A stretch of DNA of 64,000 nucleotides from Megalobrama amblycephala (GCF_018812025.1 NC_063061.1:30753986-30817985), one strand, 5' to 3'; positions 44,901 to 55,194 are shown, counted from the first letter of the stretch. A program made the numbers and translations. The notes: generated from the letters alone by a model not told the origin.

Positions 44901-47863
44901 AGTTTACCTGGCTTCTTTGAGTGATATACTCCATGATGAGGGATGTACCATTTTTCTCCCTTCCTTCCTTCATCAATGACTCTTTCAGCTTCACCGTTCC
45001 CTATTACTTCTTCCATGAACTTCACGTAATGCTCTCTGTACTCCTGGTCCTTCATTAATTTACTCTTTAGATGTTGAAGTCTTATGACAGCAAGAGGCTC
45101 ATTATCTGGAAGACAGGGTCTTTTCTTGAATGGAAGGGGCATTTCCAAGTGGCTGTCCTTGTTCATTCTGATTTTTTCTTCCAGTTTATTCAAGAACATA
45201 ATGTCCTCTTGAGACACCACTCTTGTGTTTTCTTCAGTACTCTTGAAATCTGACTCCAGCACTTTGATCACATCAGCTGGCGTTACAGAAGGAATTTCCT
45301 TAATTGATACTCTGTGACATATGCTTACACTTTGTGTCTCATGATGTGTCGAGGAAGGGCCCACAATGCTCCATCCGAGATCTGTGCGAACAGCATATGG
45401 CTCGTTGTCTGCTCCAAGAATCACTTCTCTGGGCGCTAAAGCTCTAGAACAATTATATCCTATTAATAGACCAACCTCACAATCTTGAAGTGGGGGAATT
45501 ATGTCTGTTAAAGGAGCAAGATGTTTCCAACACCTGGCAGTCTCACTTGTAGGGATGTGTGCGCGGTCCACAGGGATACATTCCTTAGTGTATGCAGGGG
45601 GTAGCTCTAGAACTATTGGGGAATTGAAGCCTCTGACTCTAAGACCAGAAACTCGTTCACTAGATATCAATGAATCCTTCCCAATCATAGTAGTGAGCTT
45701 AAGTGTCACTGGGCATGAATCAACCTTTAGACCTTGACTTACTGCATATTCAATGAAGACAGTGTCACTTTGTGTGTCTAACAGAGCATAGACAAGTTTC
45801 TCAGAAACTGGGTCATTTTGTGAGGACAACCACACTGGCACGATCATTGAGGTGTTAACAGATGTGCATCCAGATTCTACACTTAAAGATGCTGTCACGA
45901 CCCTCTCATGAGCATTCTCTGGGCTTTGAACAGAGGAGGACTTCACCTTTCTAATGAAGCTGTCATCATGTAAGCAGGTAGGATGTCTTCCCTTGCAGGT
46001 ATCACAGCTATGTCTGGAACGACAGTCTCTGGCACTGTGACCGAGCTTTAAACATCCGTAGCACAGCTTAGTATCCTTTATAAACTTTCTCCGTTCTTCA
46101 AGAGACTTTGCAAAGAACTTAGAACAATTATGAATTTGATGTTCACTGCTTTGACAGAACAGACATGGTTTAGAGACTTTACTAGTGGGCTTCGGATTAT
46201 CATGCTGTGTGACTAACTTTGTGTGGAAGACATTGGCTTTGTTCTTACCAACCTTGAGGTTATGTTTCTCCTTATTAGCTTCAGAAGCATGAAGAGCATA
46301 GAAGGAAGTGACTGGATTGCAGGCTACCTCGGCCTCAACTGACATGAAGTTAGCAAAATCGCAGAAAGTTGGGAAATCTTGAGTCTCACTCAGCATTTGC
46401 GTAGCTTGACGATTCCAACGGGCAGCCGCCCAGTCAGGAAGTTTGTTTACAAGTTTCCTATTTTCCTCGCAGTCATTCAGTATTTCCAGTCCCTTAACAT
46501 GAGGTATAGCGTCTTTACATGCATTCAGGAAATCTGAGAAATTTCGGAGTCCTTCAGCGTCCTTGGGCTGGATTCTGGGCCAGTTTGCGAGCTTCTCTCT
46601 GAATGTTCTTTGTATAATGAATGGCTGTCCATAGCGATCTTGAAGTCTTTTCCATGCATCGGTGTAAGCTTCTTCATCGTTTCTGTAAAAGATGCCTTCT
46701 AGAGTTTTCCGAGCAGAACCAGTGACATACTTCTTCAAGTAGTATAACTTATCTGCTGAGGAGATATGTCTTTTGTCAATGAGTGATTGGAATGAAGCTT
46801 TCCACTCAATAAAGTGAATGGGGTCACCACTGAAGACTGTAGGCTCTGGCATAGGAAGCCTGTTCAGAGTTATACTGTCTTGGACAGCCTGCACGAGGTA
46901 AGACACATCAGCATTGGGAGGTAGTGATGATGCTTTTTCATTGAGTGTTGGCTTATTCGAGGATGAATGCACAGGTTCTTGTGTGGGAATGCTTACAGGT
47001 CGCTGCAGCCCATCGTTATGGTTAGCAGAGTGAATGGTTTCTTCCTTGTCATACACTTCTAGTCTTGCTCTTGCTGCTCTTACCTCCTTTACTGCTTGTA
47101 GTCTTTCAAACTCACTCTTTTGAGCATCAAGTTCTCTCCTTTGCCTTTCTTCTAGAAGTTGTATTCTTTCCCTTTGTTCCTTTTCCTCCAGTATCGTTGC
47201 ATATTCTGCTTCCTTAGCTGCAAGCTCTGCTGCTGCCTCTATTCGTTTGGCCATCAGGATGGAGTTCAGTGAAGGTTGACTTATGGGCGTACTTGGCTTG
47301 GAGCTGACACGTGAGACCGTAGAACCGTAGACAGAGCGAGCATAATCTCTATCAAGCAATTCACGAAGACGCTCTCTTACTCTTTCACCGTCGAAGTCCC
47401 CATCAACACCTGAAATCCTCTCATAAGCAATCTTAACGATGTCTTTTGTCACAGCATCGCATGCATCAATTCGCCTTCTTGTATCAGTAGATGGAGTAAC
47501 ATAACTTCGAACTTTCATGTATGCATTCATCACACCGTCTCTTTCCCTTTCCAATGTGTCTATAAGTGTTGCTAGTTGAGTGTCTGAAATGTCTGTTTTC
47601 AGCTGCCCTCTTGCCTTTCGCGCCTCAGCTTTCCATTTTTCATATGCCTGCATAAGCTTTCTCTCTGCCTTTTGTGACTCCTCCTTTTGATATGAGAGCA
47701 TCCTTTCTGTTGGAATTCGTTCACGGACAGAACGACGTACTTCATCTGTCTTTACAACTTCAGATTCATCTTCTATCTCATCATCTGTATCTTTGTTTTG
47801 TGCAGTTTTTAATACTTCAGTTTCTCTCACAGGAGTGCACAACTTGGATTCTTGGTCTGTCAT
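41936..47863 (-). CDS. BEL/Pao gag-pol polyprotein, 1975 residues, intact
   Basis: One frame without stops. Charged coiled-coil-like N terminus (about 60-290). DUF1759-type gag region at about 335-480 (FSGDPIHFIEWKASF). CCHC-like zinc knuckles at about 565-635 (CxxC...HxxxC, CYGCLKLGHSARDC). DUF1758-type aspartic protease at about 690-800 with LLDTQSD. Reverse transcriptase at about 985-1120 with the first aspartate in MCDIERMF and the catalytic YMDD at 1113-1116. BEL-type A17/RNase H region to about 1400 (FSDAS, FWTDSQ). H2C2 zinc finger at about 1587-1643. DDE integrase core at about 1660-1785 (MDVFGPF, CDQGSNF, then GGVWERQIR containing the glutamate). DUF5641 C-terminal domain at about 1890-1960. 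All catalytic motifs appear intact. The start at 47863 is the first ATG after the LTR. Confidence 0.96.
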   Translation of the reverse strand: MTDQESKLCTPVRETEVLKTAQNKDTDDEIEDESEVVKTDEVRRSVRERIPTERMLSYQKEESQKAERKLMQAYEKWKAEARKARGQLKTDISDTQLATLIDTLERERDGVMNAYMKVRSYVTPSTDTRRRIDACDAVTKDIVKIAYERISGVDGDFDGERVRERLRELLDRDYARSVYGSTVSRVSSKPSTPISQPSLNSILMAKRIEAAAELAAKEAEYATILEEKEQRERIQLLEERQRRELDAQKSEFERLQAVKEVRAARARLEVYDKEETIHSANHNDGLQRPVSIPTQEPVHSSSNKPTLNEKASSLPPNADVSYLVQAVQDSITLNRLPMPEPTVFSGDPIHFIEWKASFQSLIDKRHISSADKLYYLKKYVTGSARKTLEGIFYRNDEEAYTDAWKRLQDRYGQPFIIQRTFREKLANWPRIQPKDAEGLRNFSDFLNACKDAIPHVKGLEILNDCEENRKLVNKLPDWAAARWNRQATQMLSETQDFPTFCDFANFMSVEAEVACNPVTSFYALHASEANKEKHNLKVGKNKANVFHTKLVTQHDNPKPTSKVSKPCLFCQSSEHQIHNCSKFFAKSLEERRKFIKDTKLCYGCLKLGHSARDCRSRHSCDTCKGRHPTCLHDDSFIRKVKSSSVQSPENAHERVVTASLSVESGCTSVNTSMIVPVWLSSQNDPVSEKLVYALLDTQSDTVFIEYAVSQGLKVDSCPVTLKLTTMIGKDSLISSERVSGLRVRGFNSPIVLELPPAYTKECIPVDRAHIPTSETARCWKHLAPLTDIIPPLQDCEVGLLIGYNCSRALAPREVILGADNEPYAVRTDLGWSIVGPSSTHHETQSVSICHRVSIKEIPSVTPADVIKVLESDFKSTEENTRVVSQEDIMFLNKLEEKIRMNKDSHLEMPLPFKKRPCLPDNEPLAVIRLQHLKSKLMKDQEYREHYVKFMEEVIGNGEAERVIDEGRKGEKWYIPHHGVYHSKKPGKLRVVFDCSARYKGTSLNDHLLTGPDLMNSLTGILLRFRQYPVALMCDIERMFHQFHVDKADRDYLRFLWWRNGDFDSQPQTFRMRVHLFGASSSPGCANYGLKHLAREGEHLYPLGSQFIMRDFYMDDGVSSTESAEKAIQLAQEARQLCALGGLRLHKFVSNDRAVLESMPPSECAVDVTAVNLSLTDQPLERALGIYWHLEQDNFRFRVNLKDQPATRRGILSTVASLFDPLGFLAPFLLKGKAVLQEMCRNGMGWDDPLPDGLQPRWEQWKADLVNLDKIEVPRCIVPAGFGRITTREIHHFSDASTRGYGQCSYLRLENEQGDIHCSLLMAKSRVAPLKVTTIPRLELTAAVVSVAVNDMLKEEMNLADAEAYFWTDSQVVLGYINNEARRFHTFVANRVQRIHRSTTPEQWRYISSDENPADYASRGMSVNDLVTSSWFRGPNVLWERQIPPPVDVNTQLPIGDPEVKKAQSLNTQTVQYSCLSNRLIKLSSWSKVIQAVARLIRRVRKDKSSDHSTVAERENAKCIIIKDLQNQMYAEEIALLRKGKQLPHSNRLYNLDAFVDHDGLLKVGGRLCNASLSNSVKHPVIIPKEHHLTKLLIADCHEKTEHQGKGLTINEIRSRGFWITGVNRTVASFVRQCVRCRKLRRPTEEQKMANLPSERIDPSPPFTYCGMDVFGPFNTRQGRKSFKRYGLLFTCFCCRAIHIEMLDDMSTDTFINGLRCFIAIRGSVRQIRCDQGSNFIGAKNEFAKAMKEIDTNRLVTFLAEKQCDFVFNAPHSSHTGGVWERQIRTVRNVLHSILSLSSGRLDDSSLRTFFYEAMAIVNSRPLTVDNLNDPKSPEPLTPNHLLTLKTTQALPPPGKFVREDIYARKRWRHVQYLAEQFWGRWQKEYVSNIATRQCWLTPRRNMQVGDIVLEKADDLPRNEWRLAEVIETVVDKDGLVRRVKIRFGDRKLGKDGKRLHKPSIVERPVQKLVLLLEAA

Positions 47864-47896
47864 CCTTTACATCAGCAAATGGAATCAAGCTCTTAC

Positions 47897-48627
47897 TGTA
47901 ACAGCCCGGTTGAAATAATAAAGGATTTAGCTCCTCCACTGATGTTGTACTATTTCTTCTCTTTGTTTATTGTTCTTATTAATCCACAACACCGTCCACA
48001 ACACCGTCACAACACCGTAAGAGCTAGAACAGATGAATAAACAATATTGTAATTTGTAAATAATTCACATTCATGTAAATGAAACAAAACAATTGACCAT
48101 ATAGCAAAAAAATTACGAAATTAATACTAACATTTATCCTAAACAACATAAAATTACTCATAAATCAAGCAAATACATATAAAACAATAAAAAAGACAAA
48201 GTACACTATATCTATGTAAGTATAAATATACATGGATACCTTGTTCTCCTTTCCAACCAGGTGCTAAACAATAAAGAAAGATACTACAAAAATAAAACAA
48301 CAAATAGAGACTAGATGCCTAATTTACTTTAAAGTATCCTTAATACTATTATCACGCTCCGTGAATCCGTAACCGCATGGTTCCGTGTCTCCGTCTGTCT
48401 GCGATCTTCCGTGTATGCGCCTGTTCACTCAAGCGGTCAGTTTTTTCATTTCCGCCAAGCCGCCTTTCAAAGTAAAGGTCTCTAGGCATAATAACTTAAA
48501 GCGGGGAAAATAACATTCCAAAATAAAATAAACCAAACTATTATTAATTAAAATATAGAATTACTATAAATATCAGAATTATGTATTAATCTGCAAAACT
48601 AATTAAAATAACTGAGGGTTAGTTACA
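47897..48627 (-). repeat. 5' LTR of the BEL element
   Basis: Starts TGTAACTAACC and ends GGGCTGTTACA in the element's orientation. Should carry promoter and polyadenylation signals; AATAAA lies on the minus strand about 60-70 bp from its 3' end. The leader between LTR and start codon is only 33 bp. Confidence 0.95.
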
Positions 48628-49065
48628 CAAGCTACTTTTCAGAAGGCTTTTTTTTCGTTAGATTTAAAAATAAAAAACGGTTCTCATTCCCCCTTGAATA
48701 AGGCCGGCGACACACTGGCTGCGTGAGCGTCTCACCTGCGTGGCGTGTCCGTTTTTTTTCCGGCTCCCATATTTAACAGGTTGGAGTTTGCACACTGAGA
48801 CGCGCGTCTCAGGCGGCTCGAGCCACGCAGAAAACGCGTGCATGCTAGAAATAGAACCGACGCGTGTTCCAGCCCTATGGTTCCAGCAACGGGAGTGTTC
48901 TCTGGCTAGAGCGCAGAACAGTGGAGTTTGTATGGACCGAAGTGCATGTCTGAACTTGTGTTTTGTTGCTTTGACATTGTGTAAAATAGAATAATAGAAA
49001 CAAAATGTATTAGCATTTTTACCCGTTATTATCAATCTAAATTGATCTCGTTTTTAATTTAACTT

Positions 49066-49197
49066 AATTTCGTTTTTCTTTATTTAAATTTCGTTTTTTC
49101 TTTATTTAAATTTCGTTTTTCTTTATTTAAATTTCGTTTTTTCTTTATTTAAATTTCGTTTTTTCTTTATTTAAATTTCGTTTTTCTTTATTTAAAT
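49066..49197. repeat. 21-22-bp minisatellite in the hAT element
   Basis: About six tandem copies of 'tttcgttttttctttattta' type units with small T-run length differences. Confidence 0.9.
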
Positions 49198-51142
49198 CTA
49201 CCCTTACTGTGCCAATTTGTTAGTCAGAAAAATATTAGACTACCTTAAAAGTATTGCTTAATTTAACAGACCTGTGTGTGCGTTTTATATCACTAGTGCA
49301 GTGTCCGTTCACGGAGCATAAGCCCTGCCCGCGTGAGGTGCGCCGCTTCCCGCTGTCTCGCGTGTCCATCTATATTGCACCAAATTCGACACTGCACTCC
49401 CTTGTGAAGTCGATTGGATGAACGGTTCTCGAAATAATATAAATGCAAACGGACATACAGACACAGATTCCTGCCTTTATTAGAGAGAAAAATATGTTCA
49501 GCCCCTCTCTCCGAAGCTTCGAATAGTCGATGTTCATCAAAAATGGTATTCGGACAAGCCCTAAACTTTTTCCTCTTACAAGGCTATTCCTGATTTCAGT
49601 ATTATTCTGGGGGCCGGATGGAAATCTCTGGCGGGCCGGATTTGGCCCGCGGGCCGCCAGTTGACGTTGCATGCTATAGACCTTATGTAGCCCCGCCCCT
49701 TTTCAGCGCTGCGCTCGTTGTCTTTTGACTTCCGGCTTGTATTTCCACAGCTATCTTATGTATTTATGAATTAACTGCTCATTTTAAAATCTTCCCGGTC
49801 TACTGACATTTGTTAAGACATCTGCTTTAAACATAACAATGCTCATGATAACTTTCATTAACTCTACAACACGTAAATCCACTTCACCAGCTAATTATTC
49901 TTCAACAGCGATGCCATAGAAATATACAGGGCTACCGCAAAAACGGAAGTTCAAAGACAATATTCTAAAGATGGCGGCGCGCATGTTTCTCTGGAAAATA
50001 AGGTCTATCCACAAGTTTCCTACGCCCCATGAGGCCTTGCGTCAAACGTGGGAGCGTCTTCCGGTTCGAAGTAAACAAGCTGGACGTGACACTCATTCAT
50101 TCAACATTTGACAGTCATTCAAGATTTAACGATCCAAACTTGCGAACGTTTGTTTTTTACTTAAAGATTTAAGATTCCAGCATCAATATTTGAACAATGT
50201 TTTACAATAAAAAAGTGTTACATTAATAGTAATGTATTAATTTATGTCAGGAGTGCACATCAATCATGCTTAATCTAACAGACCTATTCAGTTGCGCCTG
50301 CTTCCATTTATTTACGATCACGAGAATGCACAAAACAACTCCACTAAGGCTTTTAAATCCAAAGGCTTACACATTTAGAAATATATTGATAACATACTCT
50401 ATGTTTACGTCACTTTTCTGAGCATTTATTTTCCTCTAAATTATGCGATGATTGCAATCCGAGGATGTTTGCGCGATCTCTTGTCTATCTATCCTGATCC
50501 TTTCAACCAGAGCAACAGAGGGAGCTCATGAGAAGGCAACAGGAGTTATGAGTTATACGAGTTAACCGGAGTGTGTGAATCTGTGAAAGATATGCATTTG
50601 TCAGGAATCAACAGGCACAGGGAAGAGAGGGATAAAACATTAAACTAAATAAATACACGATTATAATCATATTGTCTTCGTTCCTCAAGCAGTCTTTGAT
50701 ATTTTCCATAAACGTGTATATTTATCGCAATGGTTAACATCAGTAGCCTTTAGCATCGCATACAGTGGAAACGCGACTGGCTCTGGCACGCACGACACGT
50801 TAGGAGTAAAATATAACATCATAAGGCTTTGGTGCATCAGTGACAGGTGAAGTACAGACAGCAGGTTGTTCATGTATTGCAGGGTCAGGATGCTCTAGTC
50901 ATGCAGCAGCACTTTTGTGGAAGGTCAGTAAAGTAAAGGGCAATTAAGGGCACAGAAACTGTTTATTGTATTGTGATATTATTAACTAATAAATGTACTA
51001 AACTGAAATGTTGTCCCTGAGCGCCGTAACGACATCTCTCATAAAGATTTGCAACTTTGCAAAGTAAACAATGACCAAAAAAACACGTAGCCTCTTCGCT
51101 AATTAGCACACTAAATACCATTGGTATGCTACTTCCGCCGCC

Positions 51143-51358
51143 TCACCGGAAGTTGTACCCACGTTCTCTTTTACAGTAGCGGCCCGCGGAAACAGGTGGA
51201 TAGTCTTTGCGCGTACGCAGACGTTCGACGCATGCGCAGTTTTGAGCAATCTCTCGCCACGAGTTACAAGCCATGTAAACATTGCTAGAGTTGTACAAAT
51301 GAGGGTACTTTCTAATCTCTTCGCACAAACTCTCATCTATATAGGCCTTCATTGTCAT
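51143..51358 (-). pseudogene. MADF-like fragment of a Harbinger-type accessory protein
   Basis: A 71-residue frame starting MTMKAYIDESLCEEIRKYP. The pattern LCEEIRKYPHLYN, followed by NSWREIAQNC, fits the start of a MADF (Myb/SANT-like) domain. The match ends at about residue 42; a GT donor-like 'gtgagg' lies at the end, so it may be a first exon. No second part is found nearby. Confidence 0.45.
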
Positions 51359-51565
51359 TGTAGCTTGTTTATGCAGTTTTTCTTTGACTACCTTGTGAAT
51401 CGACGCCCTTAGGGCACGGTTGCCACCTTGTGGATAAACTAATTATTGCGCACGTGCGACAAAATCCGGCGGTGCGCGTACTCTTCTGATGACGAAATTC
51501 GCGTCACGCGCACTGTACCCTGACCTAAGCGTACGCGTAAAAAGTGAAGTATACTTTGGCCTTTA

Positions 51566-52550
51566 GACATCCGATTTACAGTTTTCATCTGGTTGATGAT
51601 AAAATGGGTGAAAACAATCTCATAAATTTACACTGAAGGAGGGGCATGCTGTGTCTACAGACCATAATATCATAAAGACAGGGCTATTCTACATATTCAT
51701 ATTCTGTCTATAGAGGGCAGGTTCTACATTGGCAAAACAACTCAAATTTTCTGTAAAAATCTAAACTCATTTGAATTATTCTCTTCAAACTAAAGCCAAA
51801 AAATGGGGAAAAAAATTAAATCATGGCCCAATGTTAAATTCAGACAAATTTGCATAATAGGCCTATAAATCTACATGACAGTGTCACTGAGTTTATCTTC
51901 ATCCACACTACAAAAAACACTTACATGCAAATGCATCCTTCTATCACACAGTCTAATAATTATTCCAATGATGCCAGTGAGAAACTGCAACCTAAATGGC
52001 ATGAACAAGACCAGTGCTGTATCCATAGCAACATCAAAAGACAAACACATCTAGAAATGGTCAGAAAGCTGTGAAGTCAAGAATCAAGAATCTGCTCATG
52101 TGAAATTGGATCATCAGAGAGTGAGACAGCGTGAGAAAAGGAGTGAGCGGGAGAAAGAGAGAGAGTTTGTATATCTTATTTGAGACTGTGGTTGTTCACA
52201 GCCCAGCCTGGAGGCTACATATATCTGACTGACCAAACACAATAGTCACCTGAGACTGAGGGAAGTGTAAATGAATGAGATGAATGTGCACTTTCAATTC
52301 TTCCATCAATCGATGCGACCTGAGGGGCTGATAGATATGGAAGCGCAGTTCAGAAGAGTACAAAGGTAACTAGATAAAAAAGTTTGTAGACAAACTTTAA
52401 GTTGGCTTGAAAAAGTTGGTCCAGAAATTTTAAAGTAGTTTATAAAGTTTAGTTTTAAAGTTATGAGTTTGAATGAGTTTTAGTAGATAGATAGATTTGA
52501 TGAGTTTGAGTTCATAAGTTTGAATGAGTTTTAATAGATAGACAGATAAA
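51566..52550. other. Gene-free stretch
   Basis: No gene seen. AT-rich, apparently single copy, with 'gagtttgaatgagttt' repeats at about 52460-52540 leading into the minisatellite. Confidence 0.4.
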
Positions 52551-52763
52551 GTACTCGGGGTGGTTGCTAGGGTGTTGCTATGCGGTTGCTAGGGTACTCG
52601 GGGTGGTTGCTAAGGTGTTGCTATGCGGTTGCTAGGGTACTCGGGGTGGTTGCTAGGGTGTTGCTATGCGGTTGCTAGGGTACTCGGGCGGTTGCTAAGG
52701 TGTTGCTATGCGGTTGCTAGGGTACTCGGGCGGTTGCTAGGGTGTTGCTATGCGGTTGCTAGA
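52551..52763. repeat. 41-43-bp minisatellite, five units
   Basis: Five tandem units of 'gtactcggggtggttgctag' plus 'ggtgttgctatgcggttgct'. The last two units have lost two bases (GGGGTGG to GGGCGG). The array abuts the Tc1 remnant on the right without a gap. Confidence 0.95.
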
Positions 52764-53318
52764 GACTCTATACTCTGGAGTGATAAGACCAAGATAAATG
52801 TTTTTGGAAGTGATGGCTTCAAATGGCGCTGCAAAGGTGAGGAATACAAAGAAAAATGCATGGTGCCTACAGTGAAACATGGTGGTGGCAGAGTCCTTAT
52901 GTGGGGCTGCATGAGTGCTGCTGGTGTCGGGGAGCTGCATTTCATTGATGGCATCATGAATTCACAGATGTACTGCTCTATTCTGAAAGAGAAGATGCTA
53001 CCATCACTCCGTGCCCTTGGTTGTAATGCACTTTTCCAACATGCAATGATCCTAAACATACATCTAAGGCCACTGTTGGATTTCTGAAGAAGAACAGGGT
53101 GAAAGTGATTCAGTGGCTCCTGATCTGAACCCAATCGAACACCTATGGGGAATTCTGAAGTTGAGCATCACTCTCCATCCAGCATCCAGTCTCTAAAAGA
53201 GGTCATTCTTGAAGAATGGAAAAAGATAGATGTTGCAAAATGTCGCCAACTTGTTCATTCCATTCCTAGAAGATTTGGTGCTGTCATTAAAAATCATGGA
53301 GGCCATACAAACTACTAG
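52764..53318 (+). pseudogene. Truncated Tc1-family transposase
   Basis: Only the catalytic domain remains. SILWSDKTKINVFG holds the first aspartate, and GGGRVLMWGCMSA is the conserved block between the catalytic residues. The second acidic motif is damaged (ALFQHAMILNIHL; the aspartate after QH is lost). A frameshift near 53085 is followed by [15 protein letters not shown] sequence in another frame, and the end is 'ggccatacaaactactag'. The N-terminal DNA-binding domain is absent. Confidence 0.85.
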
Positions 53319-53540
53319 ATGTAGTAGTTTTTGTTGTGGGGTGTACTCATTTTTGCATCACCCTAATTTGAGCAAAACTGAAAAATGTGTAATCAAAGTT
53401 ATATTATTGACCTTACTTTCATGTTATAAGTTAAACAGATGTTATATTAAACTTAGTCTTGTCAACATTTTGGAAATTGTTTTTGTGTTCATTGAGATAT
53501 TGTTACTTTTCAAAGGGGGTGTACTCATTTACGCTAAGCT
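52764..53540 (+). mobile_element. Tc1-like remnant of a third family, 5' end missing
   Basis: Transposase sequence begins abruptly at the minisatellite edge and runs to the element's right end, where 'gggggtgtactcatttacgc' marks the terminal region (53515-53540). A second 'gggtgtactcatttttgcat' occurs at about 53340. Confidence 0.85.
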
Positions 53541-53637
53541 CTGTTACATTTGCATTAAAAGATATAAAGTCACAATAAGGGGAAACAAAATGACATTTGT
53601 GAGATATAAAGTCATTGTAAGATATCATATAAGACAT

Positions 53638-54120
53638 AACATTCAAAAGTTTGGGGACAGTAAAATGTTTTTTGAAAAAAAAAAAGAATACTTTTATTCA
53701 GAAAGGATGCATTAAATTAATCAAAAGCGACAGAAAACACATTTATAATGTTACAAAAGATTTCTATTCCAAAATAATGATGTATTTGGAACTTTATATT
53801 TATCAAAGAATCCTGAAAAAAATGTAGCACAACTTTTTTCAACAAAGATAAAAATCATAAATGTATCTTGAGCAGCAAATCAACATATTAAAATGATATC
53901 TGAGGGATTATGTGACACTGAAGACTGGAGTAATGATGTTAAAAAATCAGCTTTAATCACAGGAATAAATTACATTTTAAAAATATCTCACAATAAATAC
54001 GTTATTTGAAATAATTTTCATTTCATAATATTACTGTTTTTTACTGTATTTCTGGTCACATAAATGCTGCCTTGGTGACCGTAAAAATCTTACCGTCCCC
54101 AAACCTTTGAACAGTACATT
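53638..54120 (+). mobile_element. Dispersed MITE ('gttcaaaagt' family), best copy
   Basis: The left end 'acattcaaaagtttggggac' and the right end, complement of 'gttcaaaggtttggggac', form inverted repeats. The interior 'tgtgacactgaagactggag' is shared with 19541-19880. Non-coding. Confidence 0.75.
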
Positions 54121-55194
54121 AAATTTACAATGAAAAGAAATAAATTGTGAACTTTTTTTTTTTTTTTTTACTATAAATGGGCTTTTATAAGTAGAAGTCA
54201 ACTCAAGCCAATAAAGTAGTTAATCAGTATTCATTATAGTAGCTGGCTTCACTTGCATGAAGTGCAGAAATTAATAAGTAATAACTGCTTGCTGAGCAGA
54301 AGTGTGCTAGAATTTTTTTTAAGAAATTTGACTCATACATTTCACCTGGTAGATGATGAAAATGTAAAAAGAAAGAAAAAAATCTTTAAAAAAATAAATT
54401 CTATTTAAGTTGTTTTGTCCAAAAAGTCACTCCCCCCCCCTTAAAAAAAACAGTACAAACCTGAATTCAAGTCAAGTTCAGTTAAAAGACTATAGCTAGT
54501 TGAACAGGTTTAGAGGGTTTCTGTAGACACAGACAGAATTGTTAGTGGAATGCTAAATATTTGCTAAACCAGGGAGTGGACAGTTGTACTATCTCTAATC
54601 AAAGGAGCAGTGAATTCACAAGAGCAGCAGTTTCACAGATACAGTGAGACGTGCCATCATAGAGAGATTTTTCGATATGAAACATGATCATAATCAAAAC
54701 TGCATAGACCTGCACATTTAAAAGTGTTATTATAGTTATTAGTTATTCATTAACTAATTTGTGTATCATTGTGTAAATGGTTTTACCTGTAATTAGGTGA
54801 TGTTTTATCCAAAGCAATTTTGTCTCCCCAAAACAGTTACTAAAAGTGTTCAACCAATTGAACATTAACATTTTGTAGCCTCAAAGATACCTTCATGAAG
54901 TCTTATGTCATGTTGTCGGCAAGTTTCATAGTTTGTGATGATGACATTTGTCAGTTTCTAGCAACAATATATGACTCACCTATAGACATACTCCACAGGT
55001 GACTAAGGAACACAGTTATAGAAAACGATTCAATTATTCATAGGAAATGAACAATTCATCTCAAAGCAAAACATTTATTTAAAAAGGCATGTTGCCTAGA
55101 GGGGTATAGCGGGATACATGTTTTAATAGCTACATTTTCTGGGAAGAGGTACAGTGATGTATGATTTTAAAAAAAGGATTGTGATATATATGAT
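54121..55194. other. Gene-free stretch
   Basis: No gene seen. AT-rich with a T-run (54152-54169) and a C-run near 54430. Confidence 0.4.

Larger units (their letters stand above)
41041..48627 (-). mobile_element. Full-length BEL/Pao LTR retrotransposon
   Basis: 7.6 kb with two LTRs (729 and 731 bp), a single uninterrupted polyprotein frame and a 5-bp target duplication CAAGC (41036-41040 and 48628-48632). The LTRs differ by about one substitution and two short indels, so the insertion is very young. Transcription would run on the minus strand from the right LTR. No envelope gene is present. Confidence 0.97.
40660..49673. mobile_element. hAT element interrupted by a BEL retrotransposon
   Basis: Identical 8-bp CTATAGAC flanks both ends (40652-40659 and 49674-49681). 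The left end CAGGGGTCATCAACT and the right end (complement CATGCAACGTCAACT) are diverged inverted repeats. 'gggccggatttggcccgcgg' before the right end is typical of this fish hAT family. About 1.43 kb remains without the BEL element. No transposase seen. Confidence 0.85.
40110..51565. mobile_element. Large Harbinger-like element hosting nested insertions
   Basis: The left end TAAAGCCCTGGGTATACTTC (40110) and the right end, complement of TAAAGGCCAAAGTATACTTC (51565), form inverted repeats continuing into 'TTTTTACGC'. A short frame resembling a MADF domain (51143-51358), the DNA-binding accessory type of PIF/Harbinger transposons, lies near the right end. Removing the hAT and BEL insertions leaves about 2.4 kb. 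No transposase nuclease domain is recognisable. A smaller inverted-repeat unit (49676-50008, 'atagaccttat' to 'ataaggtctat') is also inside. Because the ends are diverged and no target duplication is clear, the superfamily is inferred. Confidence 0.6.

Noticed and set aside
49370..49672. 100-codon minus-strand frame at the hAT right end
   Set aside because: Translates the GC-rich hAT terminal sequence; no hAT transposase motif.
52551..52763. Regular repeats considered as a CRISPR-like array
   Set aside because: Units are contiguous with no unique spacers; this is a eukaryotic minisatellite.
53230..53715. 161-codon frame
   Set aside because: Reads an out-of-frame tail of the Tc1 remnant and the following AT-rich MITE.
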